Shown here one piece after another: positions 34,021 through 46,119 of a stretch of 64,000 nt of DNA (positions within the stretch are counted from its first letter, which is position 1; each line of letters opens with the position of its first letter). The position numbers and the translations under genes were made by a program. This DNA comes from Trichopria drosophilae (taxonomy: Eukaryota; Arthropoda; Insecta; Hymenoptera; Diapriidae): contig CM059587.1 in the NCBI GenBank assembly GCA_030407085.1, positions 83,651,001-83,715,000 of the forward strand, in the 5' to 3' direction. Below the pieces are notes generated by a model. The model saw only the letters and a list, made by a program, of their open reading frames with translations. It was not told the DNA's origin and searched no databases.

Positions 34021-35545
34021 TTTTCTGCGATTTAATTTATTTCTCAAGTACACAAATATATAGAAATATACAAAAATATATATTATTAAATAGCAATGTA
34101 TACCGTTTCATAAAATTCTATAGAGAAAAAATTCATATACAATTGGATATATCCAATCAAAATTATAAGATGGCTAAGGAGAATTGTCAAAAAAGGTAAC
34201 GAAGTTTATTTACGATCCTTACTCTGGGGACAGGCTTTCAGAATTGAAACCATTTATTTCTGATAGACTAATTGGTCCATGACAAGTAATTAAAAAAAAT
34301 CAGCATGACAAATGTAAATGAAACACAGTCCAAATTACCATCCAATGCGGTTCTTACAAATTGTAGTAGATTGCTTTAACAATAATGACTGGCATCCGGT
34401 CGAAATTTACATGTGGTACTGTAAACACCATTAATGTATAAAAGTTATTAAAACGTTCTGATTGAGGATAGCAGAATATTTTGACGAATATCACTGAACA
34501 TCCAGAAAATATTACAAATCTTTTGTAAAATACTAGTATACCCTAACAATAGCTAAAATTAAGTATTTCTTAAATAGTTAATTTTTCAGCAAATGTACAG
34601 CAATATGTCGTTCTTATGTTCTCAACTTTGGACCATTTGGGTAATTTTTACAGAAAATATCTTTGTCATATAATGTTACATTTTATATTGTTTATTTTAC
34701 TTCATAAAAATTCTCATTTTCAAAACGTATAAATTCCTTTATTCAACGTTTAAACACAAAACAATAGCGGTAGTAAAATTCTTTGAATTTTCTCTCCATA
34801 ACGTGATAGCTAGTGAGAATATTTTAAGAATCATTCTACGTCAAAGAAGATGGATTTTTCAAAACGTGAATCAAAACATGAAACTGACACCGCGATGGTT
34901 TCGGATTGATTGATTAGAGCTTTCGACAACCACAACACTTGTCATGGCGCGTGGTTATATATCACGTGTTTCCGCAGGTGAGAGGACATCCGGGCGTTAC
35001 AATTGCTCTATTATGGATGCTAATTTGAATTCCACCCATTGAATCGAACTTTGTCTTTTGAAATCTGTAATTGAAACGTAACACAGCAATCGAATTTGAT
35101 TGAATTGATTACTGATAGATCATGAAGTAAATAACAGGTATATCTTTCATATCGCGTTACAGACGATTTTAATGTCAGAATCCGTAGCAATTTCGTTATT
35201 TTTTCAACATACATAATGATAAGTATTTACATAAACAAACGATAATTATAGGTAGGCTAGCGATATTTTTTCGCTACTTTTGGAGAGATAAATGCTATCC
35301 AATTTTGAGCGCTATACTTGACAACGAAAAATATAGTCGTTTTTTCATATAACATTGGCTTACATATTTACTTCTGATCAAATGAGTATTAAGAAACTAA
35401 ATAAGAAATAAAGCCCAATTTCATTCTATTTGCTTGAAATAATAACGGGAACATAAATCGCCGTGTTATCTATTTTTCAAACAGCTGTTTTGCAAATAGC
35501 TAAATCAACCATTCTTTTTTTTTCGTGCACACAAATCGTATCCTG
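34020..35545. other. AT-rich stretch with one possible donor
   Basis: At 34940-34985 an ATGGCGCGTGG start followed by TTTCCGCAG before GTGAGAG could be a tiny first exon (11 codons), but this is too short to call. Nothing else is seen. Confidence 0.35.
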
Positions 35546-36068
35546 TACTGAGAGAAATGTTTGTTTACAGTTAATGCAATAGCTTCATAGTAAAGCTAAC
35601 AGAATTTTAAAAAAAAATTGATATTAAGGTAAGGTATTTTATCCCAAAGTCACCATAACCTCAGTTTCGATTAAATTTGTTATGATAATAGTTAATATCA
35701 GAATTATAAATATTCATGTTGGGATCATTATGTGACACATTTACACGCTTACAGTTTCGCCGAATCAGAGATAAACAAACATAAACACGCGCAGTTACTC
35801 GATTCTCTGAGAATTTTTCGAAGCATTGTTGACATGCTCAGTTCAAACGACAGAATTTAATGTAAGGTTAATTAATAGTTAACCAACGCTCATTGAATAT
35901 ACGAGCTAATATACAATAACATTGCTGACATTAAGGAAAGTGCTGGTATTTTCATCTCAAAGTTATCTGTCGTTTTTTGACTTTACAGATACTGTTATAG
36001 TTTTACTGTTAATGTAAGAACCTTGAAATTAGCTAAAATTAACTATTAGGAAATAATTTCTCTCAGTG
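35546..36068 (+). mobile_element. MITE family B copy 2 (about 523 bp)
   Basis: The left end TACTGAGAGAAATGTTTG and right end (complement) CACTGAGAGAAATTATTTCC are inverted. The interior is collinear with 38620-39114 (TTTGTTTACAGTTAAT, GATAAACAAACATA, GCTCAGTTCAAACGAC, GGTATTTTCATCT). One left terminal base differs from the CACTGAG consensus. No clear TA duplication remains. No coding frame. Confidence 0.75.
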
Positions 36069-36369
36069 TGTGAATGGTATAAATATTACTATGTTTCCAA
36101 TGGTTCTTCTCCACAACATTCTGAAGAGGACTCAGATTAGAGCCCATAAACATTATCGAAGCTATAAACATTATTATTTTTAAATTTTTTACTGATTTAC
36201 TCTGCAGCATTCTTTCTTTATTAAAATCTGGTGACCTCACATCCATATTCAAGATACATCTCGTATTTTTATGTCCCTTTAATCTTATTATTATTAAATT
36301 AAAAGCTATATTAAGTATATGCCCCGTCAAAAAGTTATTAACAGTTCTAAATTGTTTCATATACCTCAA
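36069..36369 (-). pseudogene. Possible odorant-receptor-like exon fragment, truncated by a MITE
   Basis: This minus-strand frame of about 100 codons is followed by MITE family B copy 2. It shows two hydrophobic segments (HILNIAFNLIIIRL and KIIMFIASIMFMGSNLSPL) separated by a charged linker ending in ERMLQSKSVKNL. Insect 7tm_6 odorant receptors have this order (membrane helix, short charged linker, E-R-x-x-M/I-L, helix ending near a Pro) in their N-terminal half. The match is a general pattern rather than a specific motif, so the call is weak. The transposon lies at its 3' side, and no continuing exon was found beyond it. Confidence 0.25.
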
Positions 36370-37820
36370 TAATAAAATCAGAAATAGTTACCTCCCTGAA
36401 AATTGAACTTCCCTATTACTCTACAGCCAACCAACTATCCGACGGTACTTGAACGGGATAGTAATAAAAAATCTAGCTTTCTAAAAAGTGCCAATTTTGT
36501 GTGTATATTTTTAGTTTTAATCCACTTATAAACGACACTCAAAATTTATTAACAACATTTTTTCAGAATAATATTTGGTATACAGATAAGTTAATGAATA
36601 CAAATAATAGCGGATTTATCACCATGAGCATTAAAATGTAAAAAAGCACATTGTTTTGAGATTAAACAAAATTGTAAATTGAGTTTTTAAAATTTTTAGA
36701 AATTTAAATTTACCTGAAAGCTGTAATCTTACTCTTAACAACTTGAGTACACAACGAAATCTTCTCTTTTAGATTAATATTTAATTTTTTATTAATATAA
36801 GGTTCAATAATTAATATAAGACCATGTATTATATACACTATATTAAAAAATTATATTCAAAGACAACCCCTAAATAGCTAGGCGTTCAAATGTTGCGGAC
36901 AATGTATGAGAAATGACAGATTGTCATTGTAAATGAAATAAAATTGATTAAGACGGAGTTACATTTATCATATATATGAAAAATATTTTTAAATTTCAGA
37001 AAAAGTTTACTTGACATTCTTTTTGAAGGAGGTTTTCTCGGTAATATAATTGACAAACAAATTTTGATATTTGGTATACTTCATGTAGGTATTCGAAATA
37101 AGCAGTTAAAATTATAGAAGGCGATGGTATTTACGAGAAAAGTTATGAGTAATATTATTTTCTTATATTTAACGTAGTGTCTTATGAGAAATTGAACTTT
37201 TTAGGACTTTCATAAAATATTAAGAGACTCGTGACAAACAGATATTATTTAAATGTATTTAAATAAAAGTTGAATATGAACTAAACACGTTCAGTCTAAA
37301 CAAATTCTCATTCAGTAAGGGAGACAAAATTAATTATTTCCTAAAGTAGTCACTGTTTTCACGTATTTGCCGTTTTATTTTTATAGCTGAAACTTTTTAA
37401 TGAAATAAACAAATAATGAATATTCAATATGTTTTGTAACTGAGCATGTCTTAACCTGCGTGTAATTCTTTATTGCGTCAAAATATGTCCAGACAATTTG
37501 ACGTGATGGTGGTTAAGCAACAAGCTTTTTTCAAAGATGTAAAAAATATGTTTCTGATTAAAAATGCAGCGCTTGAAGCTTATTAATTGATTCTTAATTT
37601 GATGCTATTATCTAAAAATAGAAGTCTTCCACAATCTTGATGCATAGCAATATGAGTAACGTAATACACTACAGAGAGAGAAAAAAAAAGAGTTAACGGA
37701 ACTATGAAGAAATAGTAGAATTAACAAAATAAAAGATTATAGTTGATATTTGAGGTTATGCATGCATGATTTAAATATTGGAAAATAGTAAATTGAACAA
37801 TATTATCGTACCCAAACAAT
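36370..37820. other. AT-rich stretch, nothing supported
   Basis: No exon-like or repeat structure recognised. Confidence 0.5.
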
Positions 37821-37832
37821 ACAATCCATCCC

Positions 37833-37912
37833 GTGATGTTCTGAGGAGCTCCAGAGGGAGTCCAAATATCCGCTTTTGGTCCTCGGGAGCTCCTGAGGAC
37901 ATTCTGAGGCGG
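37833..37912. repeat. Short palindromic element with 'CTGAGGAGCTCC' arms
   Basis: TTCTGAGGAGCTCCAGAGGG and GGGAGCTCCTGAGGACATTCTGAGG are inverted around about 30 bp containing TCCAAATATCCGCTTTTGG. The CTGAGGAGCT and TCCAAATGT words link it to the larger hairpin element at 39590-39790. Confidence 0.6.
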
Positions 37913-37914
37913 GC

Positions 37915-38615
37915 TTATGTTGTTTGGGTTTTTGTATTAAATCCTTTTGCTATTACAAAATGAGTCCATTAACAAGTTTCTTTCCTTTAGTCTATGAATA
38001 TCCAATATTAGATTTTTGAGTTTTTATTTCTTGAATTATTTATGTTATACATTATTTACGCACAGCATGAACATTTAATATTCAATTATACTTAGATCAA
38101 TAATTTCGACAAGAAATATTAAAAATGTTAAAGCAGAAAACAGTTTTAAGATAAAAACAAGAAAACAACAAACAAAGTCAGTAAAGAGATTTTGGAAATT
38201 GTAATAGAAGGCACTACATTGGTCTTCAAAGGCATTTGCTCCCATTAAAATTGGAGTTTATTTAAATGCAACAGGTAAAGATAGTGACTATGCTTTATCC
38301 GGGTTCTCATCCGATAAGCTAAACTTAAAAAGCCGATAAACCCAGATTAAAATGCCGAGCATTTACTAGTTCTTAAAGTCGATTTTTAATAACAGTATTT
38401 TCCAATTTCATAAACAATCATCCTGATCTCAGATTCCAACGATATTTTCGTTTTAAAGATAGGTTAGTGAACAGAACCCGTAGAATCTTAATATTACACT
38501 TAAAACTTCTCGAACTATTTGGATGTCAATTGTTACAAAATAGATTAAATGTGTATGTAGAAAAAATATTTTCGAAAAAATAGAATAAGACGACGCATTA
38601 GAAACCCATTTCAAT
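37915..38615. other. AT-rich stretch, nothing supported
   Basis: No structure recognised. Confidence 0.5.
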
Positions 38616-38619
38616 TATA

Positions 38620-39114
38620 CAATGAGAGAAATGTTTGTTTACAGTTAATATAATAGCTTCATAGTTAAGATAACAGAATTTAGATTTTGGTCTTAAGGTA
38701 AGGTATCATCCTGAAATTAATGTAATCTGAAATCGGTTAAATTTGTTAATAGTTAATATAAGAATTTTAAATATTAATGTTGTATATTTATGTGCTTACA
38801 GTTTTACGGAAACGGAGATAAACAAACATACACGCTCGCAGTCATTCGATTTTCTGCGAATTTTTCGACGCATTGTTGACATGCGCAGTTCAAACGACAT
38901 AATTTAATGTTAGATTTATTAACAGTCAACGAACGCTCATTGAATATTAAAATATGCGAGTTAATATACAATAACATTGCTCACATGCTGGAAAGTATTG
39001 GTATTTTCATCTGTCACCTGTCATTTTTTACTTTACACTGTTATAACTTTACAGTTAACGTAAGAGCCTTGAAATTAGCTTACATTAACTATTAGTAAAT
39101 AATTTCTCTCATTG
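38620..39114 (+). mobile_element. MITE family B copy 3 (495 bp)
   Basis: The ends CAATGAGAGAAAT and ATTTCTCTCATTG are perfect 13-bp inverted repeats, preceded by TA at 38618-38619. It is the best-preserved copy of the family and contains AGTTAATATAATAGC, GATAAACAAACATACACGC and GACATGCGCAGTTCAAACGA. Non-autonomous. The A in the third terminal position differs from the CACTGAG of other copies. Confidence 0.8.
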
Positions 39115-39589
39115 ATAAATTTTCAGATGTGAAGACAATAAAGACTCCAATATTACACTGTCCAACACTGATTTTGTCATGGCGCAATATAATTTACAAA
39201 AGAACGACGGCGGCGGTAGAATTTTCTTATCACGTTGCATTTTCGAAAAAAATTAAATTAAATGTGCCACAATCTTGTTTTTTTTTAGTTTCTAGTAGAG
39301 AGAGTATTCAGATCTTTTTACTTTCCGTTAGCATTGCCTGTGGTAAACGACTTGAATGTACAATATTTTCTGGAAACTTTTTTCTTATTTTTTGTTAGAA
39401 ATCAAAAGTTAATAATAACAGTCAGGATGGCTCGCCCAATGATCCTATTAAATTGTGTTATATACGTCGCTTTTGCTCCGATAAAGTCGTAATAATAGTT
39501 TCAATGTTAGGAAGAAGGTTTCCAAAGATAGAGTATTCTAATGTTTTGACCGATGTTTCGAAAATCGCCGAATTAAGTCCCGTACAGCA

Positions 39590-39790
39590 CGTTCTCCTCA
39601 GGACGTTCAAATGTCCGTATTTTTTCGACTTTTTAACGTCTCCCAGGTGTGTTATCTCTTGAGAATGTCATGAGGCTATTATCTTTACTGTCCTGTTAAT
39701 ATCCTCAGTCTTATATCCTGAGGTTGTACTGAGGATATTAACAGGACTACATTTGGACGTCCTGAGGAGCTTCTGAGGTCATCATCTAGC
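39590..39790. repeat. Nested palindromic element with a perfect 20-bp hairpin
   Basis: GTCCTGTTAATATCCTCAGT (39690-39709) and its exact complement (39728-39747) form a perfect 20-bp stem with an 18-nt loop. Outside them, CTCCTCAGGACGTTCAAATGT (about 39596-39616) pairs with ACATTTGGACGTCCTGAGGAG (about 39751-39772). The layered inverted repeats and shared CTGAGGAGCT words tie it to 37833-37912. The type is unknown; a palindromic MITE is likely. Confidence 0.7.
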
Positions 39791-39799
39791 GTATGTGAT

Positions 39800-42700
39800 G
39801 ATGGCATAGTCACGCATAAGGTATCTTTATTAATTTCGTTCAATCCATAAACAGTACTAAGGGACAAAACCATTAAATGAAACAATAACTTTCGATACCA
39901 GAAAGAAGCATTTGCTTTGGACGCTTGAACAATATTTGATGAAAATATATAAACAAAGAACTATTGTAAGTAAATTCTATACGGCGAACCCAGGAAGTTG
40001 TAGTTACTACGGAGACTAACAAAATTAAAATTAAAATTGTGTATATATATTTTAGTATTGATTTTTTGTTTTTCTCTTTGTTTCCTTATTTATCTTAAAC
40101 AAAGAACGATGGGAGAAAAGTGGACTATTAATATGCTATGATATATATAGTTTACAAATCTTTTTAAAAAGTAAATATTATCTCTTTTCTAGATTTTTTA
40201 TGACAATTTTTTACACAATTTCTCAGTGAAGGTAGTAATTTTCTGAAATGACTATTTCAAAATAGTTGAGTCTATTTGTCTGTTATGATAAGTAACATTT
40301 TAAATCATAAAACAATAGTTAAACTTTACTATTTAAGAATAGTTATTGTAACTATTATCTTGCCTAGTCCTCATTTCACACTATGATTCGTAGTAAAATA
40401 AATGGCCATTTCAACTACTTTTTTCTGAGTGCACCCAAAATAAATCAATTATGTATGATTGATTGGAAAGTTTTGTAATTATCTTCTGTTTATAATTATA
40501 AATCGTGGTTTTTAGTAGTACTTTAACAGTCTAACCGTTTATGTATTCTTTGACGTTTATTACAAAATGTAAGATATTACTAAACACGCAAGGACTTACA
40601 TAAAGAAGTATTAACTTTTGTGAGTACCATAACTATTGTAGAACTAACATTAAATAGAAAATTTTCATTTGTAGCTGTGTTTGAAGGAATTGGAATATTA
40701 TTTGCTGGAAATCTAAGATTTAGTAGTCAAGTAGAATACATTTATTTATAATATTTCAATAAATTTTGTTCCGCGCATTACGTCCATAAAAAATGTTAAC
40801 AAAACTCCGGATTTCTGGTGTCCCTTTAGATATCTGGATTATTACTAATACACATACAAATGGTTTATTTTGACGAATTGGGGAATGGGACTCGGGTATC
40901 ACTTTTTCAAAGTGGTTTAAGTAAGAGCAGATGGCTACTTTTGTTCCCGCACATACGCCACTCGTACTTTACAAGTGGTGCACTTTAACCACGCTTTTGT
41001 GAGCATAAAAGTTGTCGTCATCGTACTCCGATATTTAAAATATCATATATGCAGCGACAGAATGAGAATCATTACGATGTTTACGATATTATTCTTTACA
41101 AATTTACGATATGTTCATATGGAAGGATAATAGAAAATTATAATTTTTAGATCCTAATAATTAAATAATACAAATTTTGACAAATGTTGTTAAACTAAAA
41201 AATAATTAAAATAATATTTTTTAATATGATGCAATTGAAACTTAAATTTATGTACTAATCTGCTAAACTGTAAGCGACATTTTTAATTATAAGTCTTATA
41301 TAGTTTGTGACTTTACTGTACACGACGGTTACAATTTGAGGTTACACGACAGTTTTAGTGAAGCTTTATGTACTTTATGATGTAAAAGTATACTAAAAAT
41401 GGCGAGTATGTGACAAATCTTTATGATGAGCTGTAATTTAAAATTCCATTATGCGATTACGTTACTGCACATTTTGAAAATTTTTAAAATTTGAAATGTA
41501 GATAATTACATAAGATAACTACTCGCGACAAGCAAATAAGAGTTAGTAAGTAAAATAAAATTTAATAAAAGGAATTACACAAATGAATTAGTCCGTCCAA
41601 CAATATTTTTAAATACTTATCTAATTTGATTTTTATGAAAGTTTCCCATTTTTTAAATAGGAATCTAGCTTTCATTTTGGAAGAAAGAAGAAACTTAACT
41701 ATGAACAGCATGACGATGATCGTTTTACTAACTACGATAGAAATATTTGTAATTAATTAATGCTGTAATTATTGTTTGCATTGCATTTCTAATATCAAGT
41801 TGTATACTTCAAATTAGCATTTTATTTTTTTCGATGCGTTCGATGACATAAATGAAACTGAGTGTGTCATATCTGTGATTAATCCGGCAAAAGCCACGCT
41901 CGAATTAGCTAAGCATATGGCTTCCCATGCCTTTTAGATTAGGGGAGTTTTAACGAAAATCATCCATCTTTCTGGTAATTGAAGTGTGAAGAAAAATATA
42001 TTTGTTTAATTTCGGCTGTTGTAGGGTAATTTTATGCATTAAATACACTATCTTCTTGCATGAAATTTTGTCTCGAAGCACGTTAATGTTATCAAATTCT
42101 GTGTTACTAGTTGACAGATAATTTTTCAATTTCGAAACTCGGTATTTATAATTTTGACATTGTATTTCGAAATCTGACTTTAGATTAGAAAATTGTTACC
42201 AATTACAACTTGTATAACTTTGTATTTAAAAAAAACATTAATAATAACATACATCATAACCTAATTTTTTTTGTAAGCACGAATGTAAAATTTTAGGTAT
42301 AATTATACTCTAACTCTAAACTATTCTTATTTCAAATGCTTAGTTTTTACGTTTTCTTGGATGTTTTTGAAGACAAAATATATGCACAGGTTTTCAAAAT
42401 AGAAAATGGAAGACTCAACAAGGCCGATATTTTCAAAAGAATTCGTTGTTTTTTTATCCAATTGGCTCGGTTTGGAGGTTCCAGATCACGATAGTGCCAT
42501 CATGTTTGCAGAATTCAAAATGGCGAATTCAATATGGTGGATATTTGTTTACACATTTGTTGTTTCTAATGGAATCAGTCAGGAATGCATGCATTGCGGT
42601 CGCTGTTAACGATCCTGTTATACCTGGCGAGTACAAAATGGTGAACTAAAATAGTGGATGACCAAATTATTCATGGTTTATTTTTGTATCAGCATAGATC

Positions 42701-45700
42701 CTATTTTGCGAGGGATTTTAAAATTGTTGTTACTTCGTCGGGTATTGATAAACTTTTCCCGATTATCACCACGATGTAGACAATATTGAGCACCTTTTAT
42801 TTTTAGATTATTGTTTTTTTATTTAGTTTTGCATTTCTTGTTTATGCTTGTTATATTAACATTTTTTAAGGACAGTTTTTTTTAATTCATAATCGGGTCT
42901 ACCAAAGGATGTACGAAATTAATTTAAGCACTTCTACTTAAAACAAAGTGAAAGAATTTGTCATTAAACAACTTATTGAAGAAAATTGTTTATTTTTGTA
43001 ATTGTATTTTTAACATCCAAATATAAATTATTTATTTGTATTCCAAAATAGCTCTAAAATTTTGATTTCTGTAGAATTTTGCCCGGAATTGCGAAAAATT
43101 GCATTATTTTTTATTATGTTTCATTTATCATAATCGTTATTTGTAATGGTTCTTTTATTCAGGAAACCTTACCTAACCAATTTCACCAGAAAATCCCAAA
43201 TTTAAACTCAAATTTCTACTGTGTAAATTTGTATCAAAATTTCCTTAACAAATATTGTATAAAACCCAAGATCATACGATAGAGAAATTTTGGGAAATTC
43301 GCGATAATCTGAACAAATTATAGTAAAAACAACTGGTTTGTAACAAATTTGAGGTTAGAAATGAACGTTTTGAGGCTAAAAATGAACCGTTTTGAGGTTA
43401 TCTTACGTTTGGTATTAACCATTGATAATCATTACTTTAATAATTAATATTTGTTCGATAAATTATATACTACAATTGTGATACCCCATCTTGGGGTCCT
43501 CATTTCCATTCTTGAAAAATTTGATTGGGAAGATAATGGCTCATATTAAAAAACAAGGATAAGAAATATCTGATACCCTATTAAAAAAGGGAGCTATATT
43601 TGTTTTCCTTTGGTTAAAAAATTTATGAAATATGCTGTTAATAAAGTAACATTCATTTTACGCCCACACTATTAATACCATTCGACTGATATTTTTTATT
43701 AAAAAGTGTAATACGAAATAAAAATTCAATTGAACGTGGATATTCTGCATATCTTCCTTAAGTAATTATACACATTTACTAATTAATAACTTCTATTTTT
43801 TATTAATATTTTCTACCTTATTAACTATTCAAATAAGAATAGAAGATAATTTACTAATATTGAAACTTTGAATTTACTTATCTCACGAATAGATGTACCA
43901 AGGATATCAATAACTAACCATTGTTAAAAAATTAGTAAATATATTTGATAAAATGTAGAGGAGGTCAAGACTATTTTTATTTCAAATTTAAAAATGCATT
44001 GGATGATTTTTGGAGTTTTTTTTCATCCCAGCTATGATTGAATTTGTGAACTGTAAAATTGCATTGCTTCTTTGGTCGCAACTTCAAATAAACTTCTAAA
44101 AGGCGTTTTATCTGAAATTGAAGAACACTGAAATTGTAGAAAAAGGTAACTTCATTTAATGGTCACAATTGATACCTCATTTGTAAGACTTCTTGAAAGT
44201 ATTTCATTGAAAATTATTCAGTGTGTGTACTAATTCTCACAAAAATTGTGGATATTAAATGACTATTTATTTAAAGTTATTTTATAGTTTAAATGTAAGT
44301 GTAAATGACTGACTTAACACCAACTAAATACTATATGTTTATCAAAATATACATAAAACATAAAAAAAATGTGAATAAAACTTTTGTACAATTTAGTAAA
44401 TGTTTACTCAAATGAATAGAAGATTTATTTCATTTTTCCCTCGTTATTTATATGTTTTTTATAAAAAATTAATGTGAAAACGCGTATTTTCATGGATTCT
44501 CTATGCAGTTTTGCAATACAAAAGCTTTTTTGAGAATTTTTGGTGCGCCGGTTAAAAAAAAATTGGAATATATCGAAAAATGACTTTCATTTTAATCTGT
44601 GAAGTATAAATTTTTCTTTATACAGAAAATAACAGACATTTTTCTAATTATGAATCTGTCATCAGATTTTCAAATATGGCGGACTCAAACGTAAAAGCCC
44701 GGGTGAAACTGAGTAGTCAGCGGTTTTCAGCGTCGTAGATTATTTTATACGCAATTGAATAAATTTATTTGTCAATATTTTCTTATTGTCATAAAAAAAA
44801 ATGTCCGGATAATAGTCAGTCATGGCGAATATTTTTCACACCTGTCCTCAACTTCTGGAAAGTTTGATAAAACATCATATAATAATTGAAACCATTTTAA
44901 ATTACAAATGCACTTCCATTCCTGACATGTTCTAACGCCTGGATGATTTGCACGTTTCGTTACTTTGATCTGTTTAATTACGCCTAAACTACAATGTATC
45001 TATTAGCTGCAGGAAGATTCGTATGTTCAGTTCTTTTACTTTGCCGGCAAGATTAATACAATCCTACAATCTGGGCGCGTTTGAATTTTACTTTCTTCTT
45101 TACTAATATGTTCCTTTCTAGATCAGAAGATTCGTCGGTACGATAAATTATTCAAATCGCCATTGCGGATGTCTTTTTGTAAACTCCTCCTGCTGTCTAG
45201 CATATCTCGTGCTCAATCGCGCATTTTAAACCAATAAAGTAATCTTGTCTTTCCAACTGGAGACCTTGAAGCCGCCGATGACAAGGCCTCTTGTGTCAAC
45301 ATCTTTGAGCACATTAACCTCTATTCTATCCTAGGAAACATGTTGACCAGCTATCAACAGCGCAATGAAATTTGTTTACCAAATTGATGTAGTGTTCCTT
45401 AACTTTTAAGCAGTGTTCTTAGATCTGTTCGGGTAAAGCGACGAAATGATGGGATGAAATAATGGAACAATGGAAAAGGAAACCCCGTTAGGAAAAGAAA
45501 AATCATCGTGCATATTGGTATACTTCTCATGATAACTGTTTTTTTCGGTCTCTGAGGGTATGATGCATCAGTTGTAATAGTTATTTTTTATATTTTTATA
45601 TTATTTTACGTCGACTTTTCTGAACCCATACGGGACTAAATCGGGACGGGACCTACAGTTTATGGAGGTGGAATCCGAACCATCTGAGCTTTGGCGTTAT

Positions 45701-45735
45701 TAGACACTTATAAACACAGAGGTATCCCGATGACA
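39800..45735. other. Long AT-rich stretch with scattered dispersed-repeat copies
   Basis: Copies of the TTCGTAATC / CCATTTTGAATT family appear near 42480-42660 and 44650-44700 in diverged form. Near 40213-40435 TTTCTCAGTGAAGG and TTTCTGAGTGCAC are reminiscent of family B ends but not properly inverted. No exon with splice edges and shifted composition was found in these 5.9 kb. The frames at 42406-42649 are made by the repeat. Confidence 0.45.
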
Positions 45736-45741
45736 GATGAC

Positions 45742-46117
45742 AGAGGCCGGGATCGAACCAGGGTTTTCTGATTACGAAGCCGATACTCTACACGGAGAAA
45801 AATGACTCCGCTGGATTAGCTGATTCATATCAGCTAAAATTTTCGGCTGGAATTGCCGAAAATATATGCAATTTTAGCTGTTTTGATTCCGCTAATATAG
45901 CCTTAACCCTACTCAATGCGCGCTTAGCTCTAAATTTCCGCTACATTAGCAGATTTGTTCCGTTAAATTTGCGGACTTTTTCAGTAAATTTAGCTGAAAT
46001 TATCGGCTATCCCTAACGGAATTCCAACAGCTGTCCCTATAGGATAAAATTGGTAGAATCTGCGGATTTTTCGGCTGATTTTGCTGATTATTTTTCTGCG
46101 TGTACAAACTGAGCTAT
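45742..46117 (-). pseudogene. tRNA-like sequence (Thr-CGT-like) split in the D-loop by a MITE
   Basis: On the minus strand TAGCTCAGTTTG (46116-46105) continues, after removal of the 312-bp element and one TA, into TAGAGTATCGGCTTCGTAA, TCAGAAAACC and CTGGTTCGATCCCGG. The result has A-box, anticodon arm and B-box in proper tRNA spacing. If the loop is TTCGTAA, the anticodon is CGT. Two mismatches in the anticodon stem and no matching acceptor indicate a pseudogene or SINE head. Confidence 0.6.
45791..46102 (+). mobile_element. 312-bp TA-flanked MITE family C, copy 1
   Basis: Ends CACGGAGAAAAAT and the complement of ATTTTTCTGCGTG, with TA on both sides (45789-45790 and 46103-46104). The boundaries are confirmed independently because the flanks rejoin into a tRNA-like sequence. 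The interior is full of short GCGGA / TTAGCTGA words and partial palindromes. It is about 95% identical to 46474-46785. No coding frame. Confidence 0.9.
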
Positions 46118-46119
46118 TT

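Noticed and set aside
34940..34985. Possible 11-codon first exon ending at a strong GTGAGAG donor
   Set aside because: Too short, with no promoter signature beyond a TATATA run, and the context is uniform AT-rich DNA.
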